This document shows positions 1-8,464 of a stretch of DNA of 64,000 nt, one piece after another (the first letter of the stretch is position 1; each line of letters begins with the position of its first letter). Location: the NCBI GenBank assembly GCA_026004735.1, contig BPJS01000001.1:1240001-1304000 (forward strand), given 5' to 3'. Source of the DNA: Isosphaeraceae bacterium (GTDB lineage Bacteria > Planctomycetota > Planctomycetia > Isosphaerales > Isosphaeraceae). Made by a program: the position numbers and the translations under genes. Below the pieces are notes generated by a model. It searched no databases and was not told the origin of the DNA. It worked only from the letters and a program-made list of their open reading frames with translations.

Positions 1-23
1 GGGGTTGCGGGCGAGCCAGGCGG

Positions 24-1229
24 TCACCGGGTGGGGGCCTCAGGGGAAGTGGGGTGGACGTATCGGGTCCCTCGCCAGGTGACGGCGCCGCTGAAGCAGG
101 CGCGGATGGCGTCGAGCGAGATCCAGTCCGAGATCAGACCGGCCAGGGAGTAAAAGACGGCGTAGTGGGCCGTGCGCGGGGCCGACCAAGCGTACATCCG
201 CCAGAGCAAGGAGGTCTTGAGCGCCTGGTGAAGCAGGCTGAGGCCGAGCAGCCAGAGAGAGAAGCTCGATACCTGACCCACTGCGAGCAGCCCCAAAGCG
301 GCGATCAGGGCGATATCTCCGGACTGGCTGAAGACGAGCGGTTCGAGCATCTTGCCGACGAGGGGCCAGGGGCGGCGTCCAAGAGCATCGTAAAGGATAC
401 GGCTCCAGCCGCGGACGATGGCGGGCAACGAGGTATACATGCGCGTCGAGCTGATGGCGGTTCCGAGAGCGACGCGAATCGGGAAGCCGGCCTGCTTGAC
501 GTTGCGGGCCAGGTAGATGTCCTCGACGAACCGGTCGCGGACCGCGGCATGCCCTCCGGCCGCCTCGTACGCATCGCGGCGGATCAGGATGAATTGTCCG
601 TTGGCGAAGGCGGCCTGGGAGCGGTCGTCGTTGACCGCAAGCGGGGAGAAAGAACGCATGAGGACGATGCCCTGGAGGGGCTGGACGACCTTTTCCCAGA
701 AGGTCTCGCACCGAAGTTCGGGCATCAGGCTGACCAGGGCGGCTTGCTCGCGGCGGGCGTATTCGAGGCAAAGGGAGAGGGCGTCGGGGTGGTGGCGGGT
801 GTCAGCGTCGAGATACCAGAGCCAGGAGCCACGCGCTTCGCGTGTCGCACGGTCCAGCGCGTGGGTCTTGCCGGTCCAACCGGGCGGCAGGTCGGTGATG
901 GTGATCAGGCGGACGCGCGGGTCGCGGCTGGCAAAGCCGCGGGCGATCTCCGGGGTGCGGTCGGTGCTGCGGTCGTCGACGACCAGGATCTCGAGGTTGG
1001 GGTACGTCTGGGCCGCCACCGATTCGAGGCAACCGTCCAGGGTGGCCTCTTCGTCCTTGGCGGGAATCAGGGCGGTCACCAGAGGCGCTTCGGGGGCCGA
1101 CCAGCGGGGGCTGCGCAGATCGAGCGTCGGCGTGCGGCGACGGATCCAGGAAACGACGGCATGGCGGATCAGCCAGATTGCGACGATCGTCGCGTAAAGC
1201 GGCAGGATCCAAGAGGCAGCGCGACTCAT
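24..1229 (-). CDS. Family 2 glycosyltransferase, membrane-bound (HpnB/CrtQ-like)
   Basis: A 401-residue inverting GT-A glycosyltransferase. An N-terminal membrane helix (about residues 8-28) precedes the GT2 domain: PAKDEE at 56-61, the nucleotide-binding VVDDRSTD around 83-90 and the metal-binding DAD at 141-143. An FVEDIYLAR segment near 237 supplies the later acidic motif. The C-terminal third is hydrophobic, with about three membrane segments. This arrangement is typical of GT2 enzymes that glycosylate lipids or carotenoids, for example the HpnB and CrtQ groups. Its ATG overlaps the stop of the upstream DUF2802-like gene in an ATGA, so the two are translationally coupled. The substrate cannot be told from sequence. 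Confidence 0.88.
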   Translation of the reverse strand: MSRAASWILPLYATIVAIWLIRHAVVSWIRRRTPTLDLRSPRWSAPEAPLVTALIPAKDEEATLDGCLESVAAQTYPNLEILVVDDRSTDRTPEIARGFASRDPRVRLITITDLPPGWTGKTHALDRATREARGSWLWYLDADTRHHPDALSLCLEYARREQAALVSLMPELRCETFWEKVVQPLQGIVLMRSFSPLAVNDDRSQAAFANGQFILIRRDAYEAAGGHAAVRDRFVEDIYLARNVKQAGFPIRVALGTAISSTRMYTSLPAIVRGWSRILYDALGRRPWPLVGKMLEPLVFSQSGDIALIAALGLLAVGQVSSFSLWLLGLSLLHQALKTSLLWRMYAWSAPRTAHYAVFYSLAGLISDWISLDAIRACFSGAVTWRGTRYVHPTSPEAPTR

Positions 1230-1792
1230 GCGGGGCGGGGCGTGGGGGGCTGGCGCACGCGGCGGGCCAGGCCCAGGATCAGTTCAACCTGTCCGGCCGG
1301 CAGACCGCTTAAGCGGGCGACCTCGACGCAGGGCAGGCCGGCATCGGCCAGGTGGAGAATCTCTGCAAAGCGTTCCTCAAAGGCGGCGATTTCGGCGGCG
1401 AGGGGGTGGTCGGCCTCGTTCGGCGATCGAGCGTCGAGATTGGGTACGGCGATCAGTGTCGAGACGGGGATCGGATTCGAGGCGGTTGATTCGGGCAACG
1501 CCGTCGAACTGAGCGGGCAAACCGGGGAGCGACCCTTCGAGGCTAGACCCGCAGCGCGGGGCCCCCGGGGAACGGCCGGTTCGGCCGAGTTGGCGTCGGG
1601 AGCCGGATCGGCAAGTGGCGCCCGGGGGCGATCCGAATGCTGGCGGCGGAGCTGCGTGAGCGCAAGCTCGGTCTGGCGCAATCGATCGGAGAGACGAAGC
1701 AGGGCCAGTCCGATCACGCCGGCCACAACCCACGGTAGGACGGCCAGGCCGGCCACGAACCAGATCACCGGGCCGGAGAGCGTCACGCTCAT
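1226..1792 (-). CDS. Membrane-anchored DUF2802-like protein
   Basis: A 188-residue protein with one N-terminal transmembrane helix (about 8-33), a short charged helical stretch, a low-complexity Pro/Ala/Arg-rich middle and a conserved-looking C-terminal helical segment (about 150-180). That segment reads EVARLSGLPAGQVELILGL, which resembles the C-terminal motif of DUF2802-type proteins and hints at a small helix-turn-helix. Function is unknown. It is locked between larC and the glycosyltransferase gene by 4-bp ATGA overlaps on both sides, so the three are one transcription unit. The family assignment rests on the motif only. Confidence 0.65.
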   Translation of the reverse strand: MSVTLSGPVIWFVAGLAVLPWVVAGVIGLALLRLSDRLRQTELALTQLRRQHSDRPRAPLADPAPDANSAEPAVPRGPRAAGLASKGRSPVCPLSSTALPESTASNPIPVSTLIAVPNLDARSPNEADHPLAAEIAAFEERFAEILHLADAGLPCVEVARLSGLPAGQVELILGLARRVRQPPTPRPA

Positions 1793-2979
1793 GGCTCAGG
1801 ACCATCGGGAGGGGATGTCGAGAAGGCGCGGAGGGCGGCCTCGTAGACCTCGCGCAGCGGCAGCCGGCGTTCGGCAGCGATTCGGGCGCAGTCGTCGTAC
1901 TCTGGGCTGAAACGGGGGTGCCGGGCGTTGGACGGAAACCAAGCGAGCTTGCCGCGGATCGGGCCAAGCTCGGTCTGGACCTCGTACGCTCGGCGGGGCA
2001 GGACGCGGCGGCTGACCGGGTGGCGACGGACGCCCAAGGTCGTGGTCTCGCGGAGGATCAGCTCCTCGATCGTGGGCCAGCGGGCGTCGTCGCAGAGGGC
2101 GGTGAGGATGACGCCCGGACGGTTCTTCTTCATCTGAATCGGTGTGACGAAGACGTCGAGGGCTCCGGCCGCGAGCAGGGTGGTGGTGACGTGACCGATC
2201 AGTTCGCCGGTCATGTCGTCGAGGTTGGTTTCGAGGACCCAGGCCTGGTCGGAGGTGGAATCAGCCATCCAGGTGCCGATAAAGAGGCGGAGCACGTTGG
2301 GAAGCCCGGGCGGGTCGAGGGAGCCAGCGCCGTAGCCGATGGACTGGACGGTCAGGGGCGGGAGCGGCCCAAAGCGGCTGGCCGTGGCGGCCAGGATCGC
2401 GGCGCCGGTGGGGGTCGTCTGTTCGAAGTCGGCCGTAGACTCAGCCAGGGGGATGCCTTTGAGGAGTTCGGCTGTGCCGGGGGCCGGTAGCGGCATCCGG
2501 CCGTGGGCGGCCTGGACAGAGCCTCGGCCCGGCGGCAGCGGGCTGGCTTCGATCCGGTCGAGCTGGAGCGCGTCGAGGCCGACGGCCGCCCCGACGATGT
2601 CGACGATCGAGTCCACGGCGCCAACCTCGTGGAAGTGGACCTTTTCGATCGTGGAGCCGTGGACTCGGGCTTCGGCCTCGGCGATTTTGCGGAAGATGGA
2701 ACGCGCGAGGGCGTCGGCCCTGGAAGGAAGGGCGGCCTTGTCGAGGATCGCCTCAATATGGTGCAAGTGGCGGTGGGCGTGTTCCTCGGGCGACGCGACC
2801 CGTGCCCAAGTGGCGCGGAAGCCCGCGCGCCGAACCGGCTCGAAGGTCAACTGAGCGCCGATGCCGAGCTGGTCGATCGTTGCCTGGAGGAGGGAGGGGT
2901 CGACGCCCGCGTCGACCAAGGCGCCGAGCGTCATATCGCCGGAGATGCCGCTGAAACAATCGAAATAAGCGATGCGCAC
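1789..2979 (-). CDS. larC: LarC, pyridinium-3,5-bisthiocarboxylic acid mononucleotide nickel chelatase
   Basis: A 396-residue LarC-family protein. In known systems LarC inserts nickel into the pincer cofactor of lactate racemase and related enzymes. The family N-terminus MRIAYFDCFSGISGDMTLGA is intact, followed by a His-rich stretch (EHAHRHLHHIEAIL, about 67-80), the HFHEVGAVDSIVDIVGA block and a C-terminal ETNLDDMTGE domain. The start codon is GTG at 2979. In Lactobacillus the two LarC domains are joined by a programmed frameshift; here they are one continuous frame. No larA, larB or larE lies in the window, so the client enzyme is not shown. The stop overlaps the start of the next gene by ATGA. 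Confidence 0.93.
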   Translation of the reverse strand: MRIAYFDCFSGISGDMTLGALVDAGVDPSLLQATIDQLGIGAQLTFEPVRRAGFRATWARVASPEEHAHRHLHHIEAILDKAALPSRADALARSIFRKIAEAEARVHGSTIEKVHFHEVGAVDSIVDIVGAAVGLDALQLDRIEASPLPPGRGSVQAAHGRMPLPAPGTAELLKGIPLAESTADFEQTTPTGAAILAATASRFGPLPPLTVQSIGYGAGSLDPPGLPNVLRLFIGTWMADSTSDQAWVLETNLDDMTGELIGHVTTTLLAAGALDVFVTPIQMKKNRPGVILTALCDDARWPTIEELILRETTTLGVRRHPVSRRVLPRRAYEVQTELGPIRGKLAWFPSNARHPRFSPEYDDCARIAAERRLPLREVYEAALRAFSTSPPDGPEP

Positions 2980-3063
2980 GGGTAAAGTGTCCTGGGCAGG
3001 CTCCGGCCTGGGGAACTCATTCTACTGGGTGGGTCGGCGCTGGCAAGGTCAGCAGCGAGCTGG

Positions 3064-3672
3064 TCAGGCTTCGACGCCGTGTTCTTTGAGGCGGGCGCGA
3101 AGGTCGTCCAGACCGGTGAACTGGATAGCCTGGAGTCCCAGCGCCTGGGCGGGTTCGACGTTGAGGGGGCGGTCGTCGATGAAAATGGCGCGGTCGCGTG
3201 GGGATCCGGACATGCCGAGCGCGTTGAGGTAGATTTCCTCATCGGGCTTGACCTGTCCGAGGTAGCAGGAGGTGAAGAACGCTTGAAAGATTTCGGCGAG
3301 GCGGAAGGTGCGGACGCGGTACTCGTGCAACTCGCGGGACTCGTTGTTGAGGGTGAAGAGGCGGTAGCGGCCGGTGGCCGCCAGGGCGCGGACCCAATCC
3401 AGGGCGTCGCCGAGCGGTTGGGACTGGGCGAACATGAACTGCTTGAACTCGTCGGGCGAGAACAGGCGGCTGCGGTGGAAGATGGCCTTGCGGACGTAGG
3501 CGTCGAGCGAGAGCCGGCCGGTTTCGAAGGCCGTTTTGAGCATTTCGTGGCGGGTCTGGAACTCGGCGTAGTCGAGACGGAATTCCTCGGCGGCCTTGCG
3601 CCGGGCGGCGGTATCCCAGCCGTTGGTCAGGAGGACGCCGCCGACGTCGAAGAAGAGCGTGGTCTGGGTCAT
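3064..3672 (-). CDS. HAD-family hydrolase, subfamily IA
   Basis: A 202-residue HAD-superfamily hydrolase. Motif I is FFDVGGVLLTNG with nucleophile Asp9. The second acidic position of the usual DxD is glycine, as in other HAD members with a D-x-G motif such as the epoxide-hydrolase N-domain group. A helical cap follows (about 15-80), then motif II in LFTLNNES, the conserved Lys in GQVKPDEEIY and the motif IV acidic pair in AIFIDDRPLN. An AGGA sequence lies about 11 nt before the ATG. The substrate is unknown, a small phosphorylated metabolite being the default guess. It is followed by larC in the same direction after 84 bp. Confidence 0.85.
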   Translation of the reverse strand: MTQTTLFFDVGGVLLTNGWDTAARRKAAEEFRLDYAEFQTRHEMLKTAFETGRLSLDAYVRKAIFHRSRLFSPDEFKQFMFAQSQPLGDALDWVRALAATGRYRLFTLNNESRELHEYRVRTFRLAEIFQAFFTSCYLGQVKPDEEIYLNALGMSGSPRDRAIFIDDRPLNVEPAQALGLQAIQFTGLDDLRARLKEHGVEA

Positions 3673-3697
3673 AGATCCGGATCCTGAAAGGGTCAGG

Positions 3698-4492
3698 TCA
3701 AGGGTGCGAATCGGTATCGAGGTCGCCGGAGTCGAGTTGGCGGATGTAGTCCAGAGCTTCGTCGAGGGAGCTGGCCGGTGCGCCGGCGACGCGAGCCGCC
3801 AGGTCGGCCTCGGCCAGCGCGATCAGGTCGTCGAAGTAGGGGTGGCCACGGAGGGCGTTGCGGAGCCGGTTGGCCAGGGCGCGGTCGGTGCGAGGCAGGG
3901 CGTCGGGCAAGTGTTCGATGAGCCAGGCAGTGCGTTCGGAGATCGAGCCGGCCAAGGCACGCACACCGGCCGAGGCGATCTGGTCGGGGTCGATGGCGCG
4001 GCCCACGTCGTGAAGCAACGCGGCCAGGAGCCATTCCTCGTCGAACGGGGCCGACTCGCGGGCGCGGTCGAAGGTCTGAAGGCTGTGGTAAAGAGCGTCG
4101 CCCTCCGGGTGGAAGCGGGGGTTGAGCTTGAGGCCCTGGAGCGGTTCGAGGCGGAGCCGGTACAAGGTGAATCGGTCGAGATGATCGGCCAGCGCATGCA
4201 GGGCGTCGGGCCCTGGGTCGGGCATCGAGTGGCTCAGAGGTTGGCGGCTGCGGCGGAGGGAGAGGATCTGTTGACGGACCTCAGCATCCGAGGGCAGGTC
4301 GGTGGGTCGGACGGTCTGGCCAAGCACGGAGACGGCCTGGCGTTTGGCCAAGGCGAAGTCTGCGGCGGGCAGGTCGCCGAGGTTGTCACGATCGATCAGA
4401 CGCCGGGCTGCCTCGGTGGCGATTTGGCGGCGGAGGCGGTCGTCGGAACGGGCTGAGCGGAACCGTTTTCGGTAGCGGTCAGGAAGCGGCAT
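3698..4492 (-). CDS. HD-domain phosphohydrolase
   Basis: A 264-residue protein whose C-terminal half is an HD domain. An upstream His lies in FHPEGDALYHSLQ (about 127-139), the HD pair is in LLAALLHDVGRAID (about 155-168) and a downstream His-containing helix follows. The N-terminal 110 residues are Arg-rich and helical and match nothing I recognise. HD domains bind divalent metal and usually hydrolyse phosphomonoesters or cyclic nucleotides; no regulatory domain is attached. It sits in a minus-strand run between the isochorismatase-fold gene and the HAD gene, 25 bp before the latter. Confidence 0.82.
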   Translation of the reverse strand: MPLPDRYRKRFRSARSDDRLRRQIATEAARRLIDRDNLGDLPAADFALAKRQAVSVLGQTVRPTDLPSDAEVRQQILSLRRSRQPLSHSMPDPGPDALHALADHLDRFTLYRLRLEPLQGLKLNPRFHPEGDALYHSLQTFDRARESAPFDEEWLLAALLHDVGRAIDPDQIASAGVRALAGSISERTAWLIEHLPDALPRTDRALANRLRNALRGHPYFDDLIALAEADLAARVAGAPASSLDEALDYIRQLDSGDLDTDSHP

Positions 4493-4537
4493 GGGAGTCG
4501 GTGAACGAGGGCGGGCCGCCGTGGTTGTCAGAACAAG

Positions 4538-5155
4538 TCATTCTAACGAGGCGAGCGCATCGCGGCAGATTCGGTCGGTGACGGTCAGAGTCGCGCCGCG
4601 ACGGACCAAGTCGGTCAGGATGGCTGGCTCGGCGGTGGGATCGACCGCGCGGATGGCGTCGGCGACGATCCAGACTTGCTGGCCGCGGTCGAGCAAACCG
4701 AGAACAGCGGCACGGACGCAGTAGTCGGTGGCGACGCCAAAGACGACGAAGCGGGCGTTGGGGCCGCCCCAGGTTGTGACGAGCCGGCTGGCGTGAGGGT
4801 TGGAGAAGACGTCGTAAGTACGCTTATGAAGCGTAATGTGCCGCGCCGAGGCGGGAAGATCGTCACGATGGTCGGGGCCGAGGATATGGGTTGTGGGGAC
4901 GTTGGTTTCGGGGATCCGGTCGTGGCCGGGGGTGCCGACCAGGCAATGGGGAGGGAAGGGTTCGGGATCGGGGTCATCGAGCCGGTGAGCGCAGGCCGAC
5001 GCGATGACCGGCAGGTGGAGCTGACATGCCAATTGGATGAGCCGCGCCAGGTTGGGCCGGATGGCTTGGGCGTCGGGGACGCTGAGAGCGCCGTTCGGAT
5101 CAAGGAAATCGCGTTGGGTATCGATGTCGACGAAGATCAGTCGGGGGGTGTTCAT
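4538..5155 (-). CDS. Isochorismatase-fold cysteine hydrolase (nicotinamidase-like)
   Basis: A 205-residue cysteine hydrolase of the isochorismatase/nicotinamidase fold. The catalytic triad is visible: Asp12 in VDIDTQRDF, Lys111 in LHKRTYDVF and the nucleophile Cys146 in GVATDYCVRAA. The stretch after Asp48-Leu-Pro (HLPVIASACAHRLDDPD) lies where nicotinamidases carry metal ligands, so amide hydrolysis is likely. Nicotinamidase is possible but the specificity cannot be fixed from sequence. It starts 18 bp downstream of the glgX stop, so the two are probably co-transcribed. Confidence 0.88.
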   Translation of the reverse strand: MNTPRLIFVDIDTQRDFLDPNGALSVPDAQAIRPNLARLIQLACQLHLPVIASACAHRLDDPDPEPFPPHCLVGTPGHDRIPETNVPTTHILGPDHRDDLPASARHITLHKRTYDVFSNPHASRLVTTWGGPNARFVVFGVATDYCVRAAVLGLLDRGQQVWIVADAIRAVDPTAEPAILTDLVRRGATLTVTDRICRDALASLE

Positions 5156-5173
5156 GAATCGGTCGGTTGAGGC

Positions 5174-7354
5174 TCAGGCCTGGGAGTTGAGTTCGGCCTG
5201 GAGCAGGACAGCGGAGCGTTCGCGGAGCGGGTAGGAGGAGTCGGCTGGGATTACGTCGTCGGGGGCGTCGGGCCGAGCGGTGTCGAAGATGCGGCGGTAA
5301 CGGTCGAAGAGGTGGCGCCCGCCAAGCTGGAATTCGACCGGCTCGTGATGGGCGTTGAGCAGAATCAGAAAGGAGCGGCCCTGAATCGGGTCGCCGTGTT
5401 CGTCGATTTCGGGCAGTTCGGTACCGACCAGGCCGACGCCGATGCAGCGGTGTCCGGCATTCCAGTCCTCGTCGGACATTTCCTGGCCGTCGGAACGGAG
5501 CCAATAGATATCTTTGACATCCGAGCCGCGGAGGGGCCGGCCTCGAAAGAACCGGTGGCGGCGGAAGACAGGCTCTTCGGCCCGGAGGCGGATCAGCGAA
5601 CGGACGAAGTCGCGAAGCCGGGTTTGCTCCGGGGTGAGGTTCCAGGAGAGCCAGGTCAACTCATTGTCCTGGCAGTAGCCGTTGTTATTGCCTTGCTGGG
5701 AGTGGGCACGCTCGTCGCCGGCTAGGAGCATGGGTACGCCTTGCGAGAGCAGGAGCGTGGCCAGCAGGTTGCGCATCTGGCGATCGCGGAGGGCGAGAAT
5801 CTCGGGGTCGTCGGTTGGACCTTCAACGCCGCAGTTCCACGAAAGGTTGTCGTTGGCGCCGTCGCGGTTGTCCTCGCCGTTGGCTTCGTTGTGTTTTTCG
5901 TTGTAGCTGACCAGGTCGTGAAGGGTGAAGCCATCGTGGCAGGTGATGAAATTGATCGAGGCGGAGGGATGACGGCCATCCTCGGCGTAGAGGTCGGGGC
6001 TACCGGAGAGGCGCGTGGCCAGTTCGCTGACCGTGTTGCCGTCGCCTTTCCAGAAGCTGCGGACCTGGTCGCGGTAGATGCCGTTCCACTCGGCCCAGCC
6101 GACTGGGAAGTTGCCGACCTGATATCCGCCGGGGCCGACGTCCCAGGGTTCGGCGATCAGCTTGACCTGTGAGAGGATCGGGTCCTGGGCGATGATGTCG
6201 AAGAAGGCTCCGAGGCGATCGACCTCGTAGAGTTCGCGGGCCAAGGTGGCGGCCAGGTCGAACCGGAAGCCGTCGACGTGCATTTCGGTGACCCAGTAGC
6301 GCAGGCTGTCCATGATGAGCTGAAGGGTGCGGGGGTGGCTCATTCGGGGGGTGTTGCCGCAGCCGGTGAAGTCCATGTAGTAGCGAGGGTCGGGGGCAAG
6401 GTGGTAGTAGGCGGCGTTGTCGATGCCCCGCAAGCAGAGCGTGGGACCGAGTTGGTTGCCCTCGGCGGTGTGGTTGTAGACGACGTCGAGGATCACCTCG
6501 ATGCCGGCACTGTGCAGGGCGCGGACCATCGTCTTGAATTCGGCGACCGGGGCGGCCGATCCCGGGTCGGTTGAGTAACGGAAATCGGGCGCGAAGAAGG
6601 CGAGGGTGTTATAGCCCCAGTAGTTGACCAGCCCCCGTTGGACCAGAAACTGGTCGTCGACGTGGTGGTGGACGGGTAGGAGTTCGACGGCGGTGATTCC
6701 GAGTTGCTTGAGTTCGTCGAGGATGCGGTCGTCGGCCAGGCCGAGGTAGGTGCCGCGGACCGCCTCGGGCAGGTGGGGGTGGAGCTTGGTGTAGCCCTTG
6801 ACGTGAAGTTCGTAGATGACCGTCCGCGACCAGGGGGTACGGGGGGGGCGGTCGTCGCCCCAGTCGAAGGTGGAGTCCACGACCCGGGCCAACGGGGCGA
6901 AGGCCGCGCTATCGCGCTGGTCGAAAGAAAGGTCCTGCTGTTCGGAGCCGATGGTGTAACCGAAAAGGCTGTCGTCCCAGATGACGCCACGGGCCAGGAC
7001 CTTGGCGTAGGGGTCGAGCACGACCTTGTTGGGGTTGAACCGGTGGCCGGCGGCGGGGTCGTAGGGACCGTGCACACGGTAGCCGTAGATCGTTCCCGGC
7101 TTCAGACCGGGCAGGTGTGCGTGCCAGACCTGGTTGGTCCGTTCGAGCAGGGGAATCCGGGCCGATTCGGATCGGGCGTCCGGGGAATCAAACAGACATA
7201 GCTCGACTTTGGTCGCATTCTCGGAGAAGAGGGCGAAGTTAACGCCTTCGGCGTCGGGAGTAGCGCCGAGCGGGTAGGGCTGGCCGGGGCGGATTTTCAT
7301 GGCGAGGTCTTGTTCCAGGGAACCGTAGCGGCGAAGCGGGAAGGGCTGATCCAA
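5174..7354 (-). CDS. glgX: Glycogen debranching enzyme GlgX
   Basis: A 726-residue GH13 enzyme of the GlgX/isoamylase group, hydrolysing alpha-1,6 branches of glycogen limit dextrins. An N-terminal CBM48-like domain (PYPLGATPDAEGVNFALFS) precedes the TIM barrel with the GH13 regions VILDVVYNHTAEG, GFRFDLA (nucleophile Asp), LIAEPWDVG (acid Glu) and FITCHDGFTLHDL. The C-terminal beta domain is complete. The start is TTG at 7354, supported by a GGAGGA Shine-Dalgarno at 7365-7370 with 10-nt spacing; an internal ATG at 7300 lacks one and would remove 18 residues. The isochorismatase-fold gene follows closely. Confidence 0.94.
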   Translation of the reverse strand: MDQPFPLRRYGSLEQDLAMKIRPGQPYPLGATPDAEGVNFALFSENATKVELCLFDSPDARSESARIPLLERTNQVWHAHLPGLKPGTIYGYRVHGPYDPAAGHRFNPNKVVLDPYAKVLARGVIWDDSLFGYTIGSEQQDLSFDQRDSAAFAPLARVVDSTFDWGDDRPPRTPWSRTVIYELHVKGYTKLHPHLPEAVRGTYLGLADDRILDELKQLGITAVELLPVHHHVDDQFLVQRGLVNYWGYNTLAFFAPDFRYSTDPGSAAPVAEFKTMVRALHSAGIEVILDVVYNHTAEGNQLGPTLCLRGIDNAAYYHLAPDPRYYMDFTGCGNTPRMSHPRTLQLIMDSLRYWVTEMHVDGFRFDLAATLARELYEVDRLGAFFDIIAQDPILSQVKLIAEPWDVGPGGYQVGNFPVGWAEWNGIYRDQVRSFWKGDGNTVSELATRLSGSPDLYAEDGRHPSASINFITCHDGFTLHDLVSYNEKHNEANGEDNRDGANDNLSWNCGVEGPTDDPEILALRDRQMRNLLATLLLSQGVPMLLAGDERAHSQQGNNNGYCQDNELTWLSWNLTPEQTRLRDFVRSLIRLRAEEPVFRRHRFFRGRPLRGSDVKDIYWLRSDGQEMSDEDWNAGHRCIGVGLVGTELPEIDEHGDPIQGRSFLILLNAHHEPVEFQLGGRHLFDRYRRIFDTARPDAPDDVIPADSSYPLRERSAVLLQAELNSQA

Positions 7355-7466
7355 ACAGCTAGGATCCTCCAGATCGGTTCCTCGGGGAATGATTATGGCA
7401 GTTGCCCGAGGGACGTGGGAGAGTCCGTCGGAATCGGCCGAAGGGAGTTGATGGGGTGAGATATTT

Positions 7467-8348
7467 CTAGATCCGGCGGCTGATGTAGACCTGGGCCAGG
7501 TCGTCCTCGCTGAGCGGGCCGAAGACGATGGTTGTGGAGAAGCCGAAGCGGTCGATCAGCTCCGGCAGGTCGGCGCCGAACTCGGTGAAGACCGGGTAGC
7601 CGGTGTCGCCTCCGGGATGGTGGAGCAGGGGGGGGACGAGCGTCACGATCGACCCATCCGGGCGAAGCTGTGCTCGGGTGAAGGTGGCCGCAGCGCCGGG
7701 TTGGACCGGGACGGTGAAGATGTGGCGTCCGCCGGGTTTGAGCACTCGGTGGATCTCTGCCAAAGCTCGTTCGAGATCCGGTACGTGCTCGAGCGTTTCG
7801 GAGGTCAGGAGCAGGTCAAAGGTCGCGTCGGCGTAGGTCAGCGCTGTCAGGTCCTCGTTTCGGACGCCGTGGCGCACTTCGCCCCGCGGGCGGCTGGGTT
7901 CGTAGTCGGAGGGGACGAACCCGGGGTGGCGGCGGAGGATCTGGTGGAGGCCGTCGATCCGGTTGATCTCGGCGATTTGCAGAGACTGTGTCGCGGGATG
8001 GGCAGCCCAGGCGCGAAGCGAGCCGACGTGGGCGACGGGGTATTCGCCAAGAATGGCCTGAGCGATCCGCCGGCCGCGAAGCCGCGAGCCGCACCAGCAG
8101 CAGTCGAGCGTCTCTTTGCGGACCAGGGCGTCAGCCTGGCGGGCCGTCAAACCCCATAGGGCGATCAGCCGTTGGGGAATGGCCCGGCGGCGGAGCCGCA
8201 TCAGGCCGGTCCGGCCACAGACCGCGCAGCGTTCGAACCGGCCCCTGAGCAGCGCCTCGGCCGTCTCCGACGCGGACCAGGCGAGACGGTGGGCGGCATT
8301 CCAGATCGGAATGAGGGGGCGTTTGAGCCAATCGGGCAGGCGTGGCAT
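7467..8348 (-). CDS. SAM-dependent methyltransferase with N-terminal Cys motifs
   Basis: A 293-residue class I methyltransferase of the Methyltransf_11 type. The SAM domain (about 120-270) has [19 protein letters not shown] in the motif I region, [20 protein letters not shown] (motif II area) and [16 protein letters not shown] (motif III). Motif I is degenerate and lacks the usual DxGxG, so activity is likely but not certain. The N-terminal region has CAVC at 41-44 and CCWCG at 83-87, four or five cysteines that could bind zinc. Similar proteins often sit in polysaccharide or lipid modification loci. It is transcribed divergently from the DUF853 ATPase gene. Confidence 0.8.
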   Translation of the reverse strand: MPRLPDWLKRPLIPIWNAAHRLAWSASETAEALLRGRFERCAVCGRTGLMRLRRRAIPQRLIALWGLTARQADALVRKETLDCCWCGSRLRGRRIAQAILGEYPVAHVGSLRAWAAHPATQSLQIAEINRIDGLHQILRRHPGFVPSDYEPSRPRGEVRHGVRNEDLTALTYADATFDLLLTSETLEHVPDLERALAEIHRVLKPGGRHIFTVPVQPGAAATFTRAQLRPDGSIVTLVPPLLHHPGGDTGYPVFTEFGADLPELIDRFGFSTTIVFGPLSEDDLAQVYISRRI

Positions 8349-8387
8349 GCGCCCTGCTCCGGCCGAGGGGACCGTGGGTCGTTCGCT

Positions 8388-8415
8388 TTGCCGGACTCGC
8401 GTGGTTCACTATAAT
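8388..8415 (+). promoter_or_regulatory. Promoter of the DUF853 ATPase gene
   Basis: A -35 TTGCCG (8388-8393), a 16-bp spacer and a consensus -10 TATAAT (8410-8415). It lies 50 bp before the ATG at 8465 and rules out the earlier in-frame ATG at 8342, which would put the promoter inside the gene. Confidence 0.65.
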
Positions 8416-8464
8416 GCGGCCCGATTGGCCGGATTCCAGACCGGTCTGGATCGAAGGTGATCGC

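Noticed and set aside
54..1910. Very long plus-strand frame opposite the first genes
   Set aside because: It is antisense to the glycosyltransferase and DUF2802 genes, whose frames have clear homology; long shadows are expected at this GC content.
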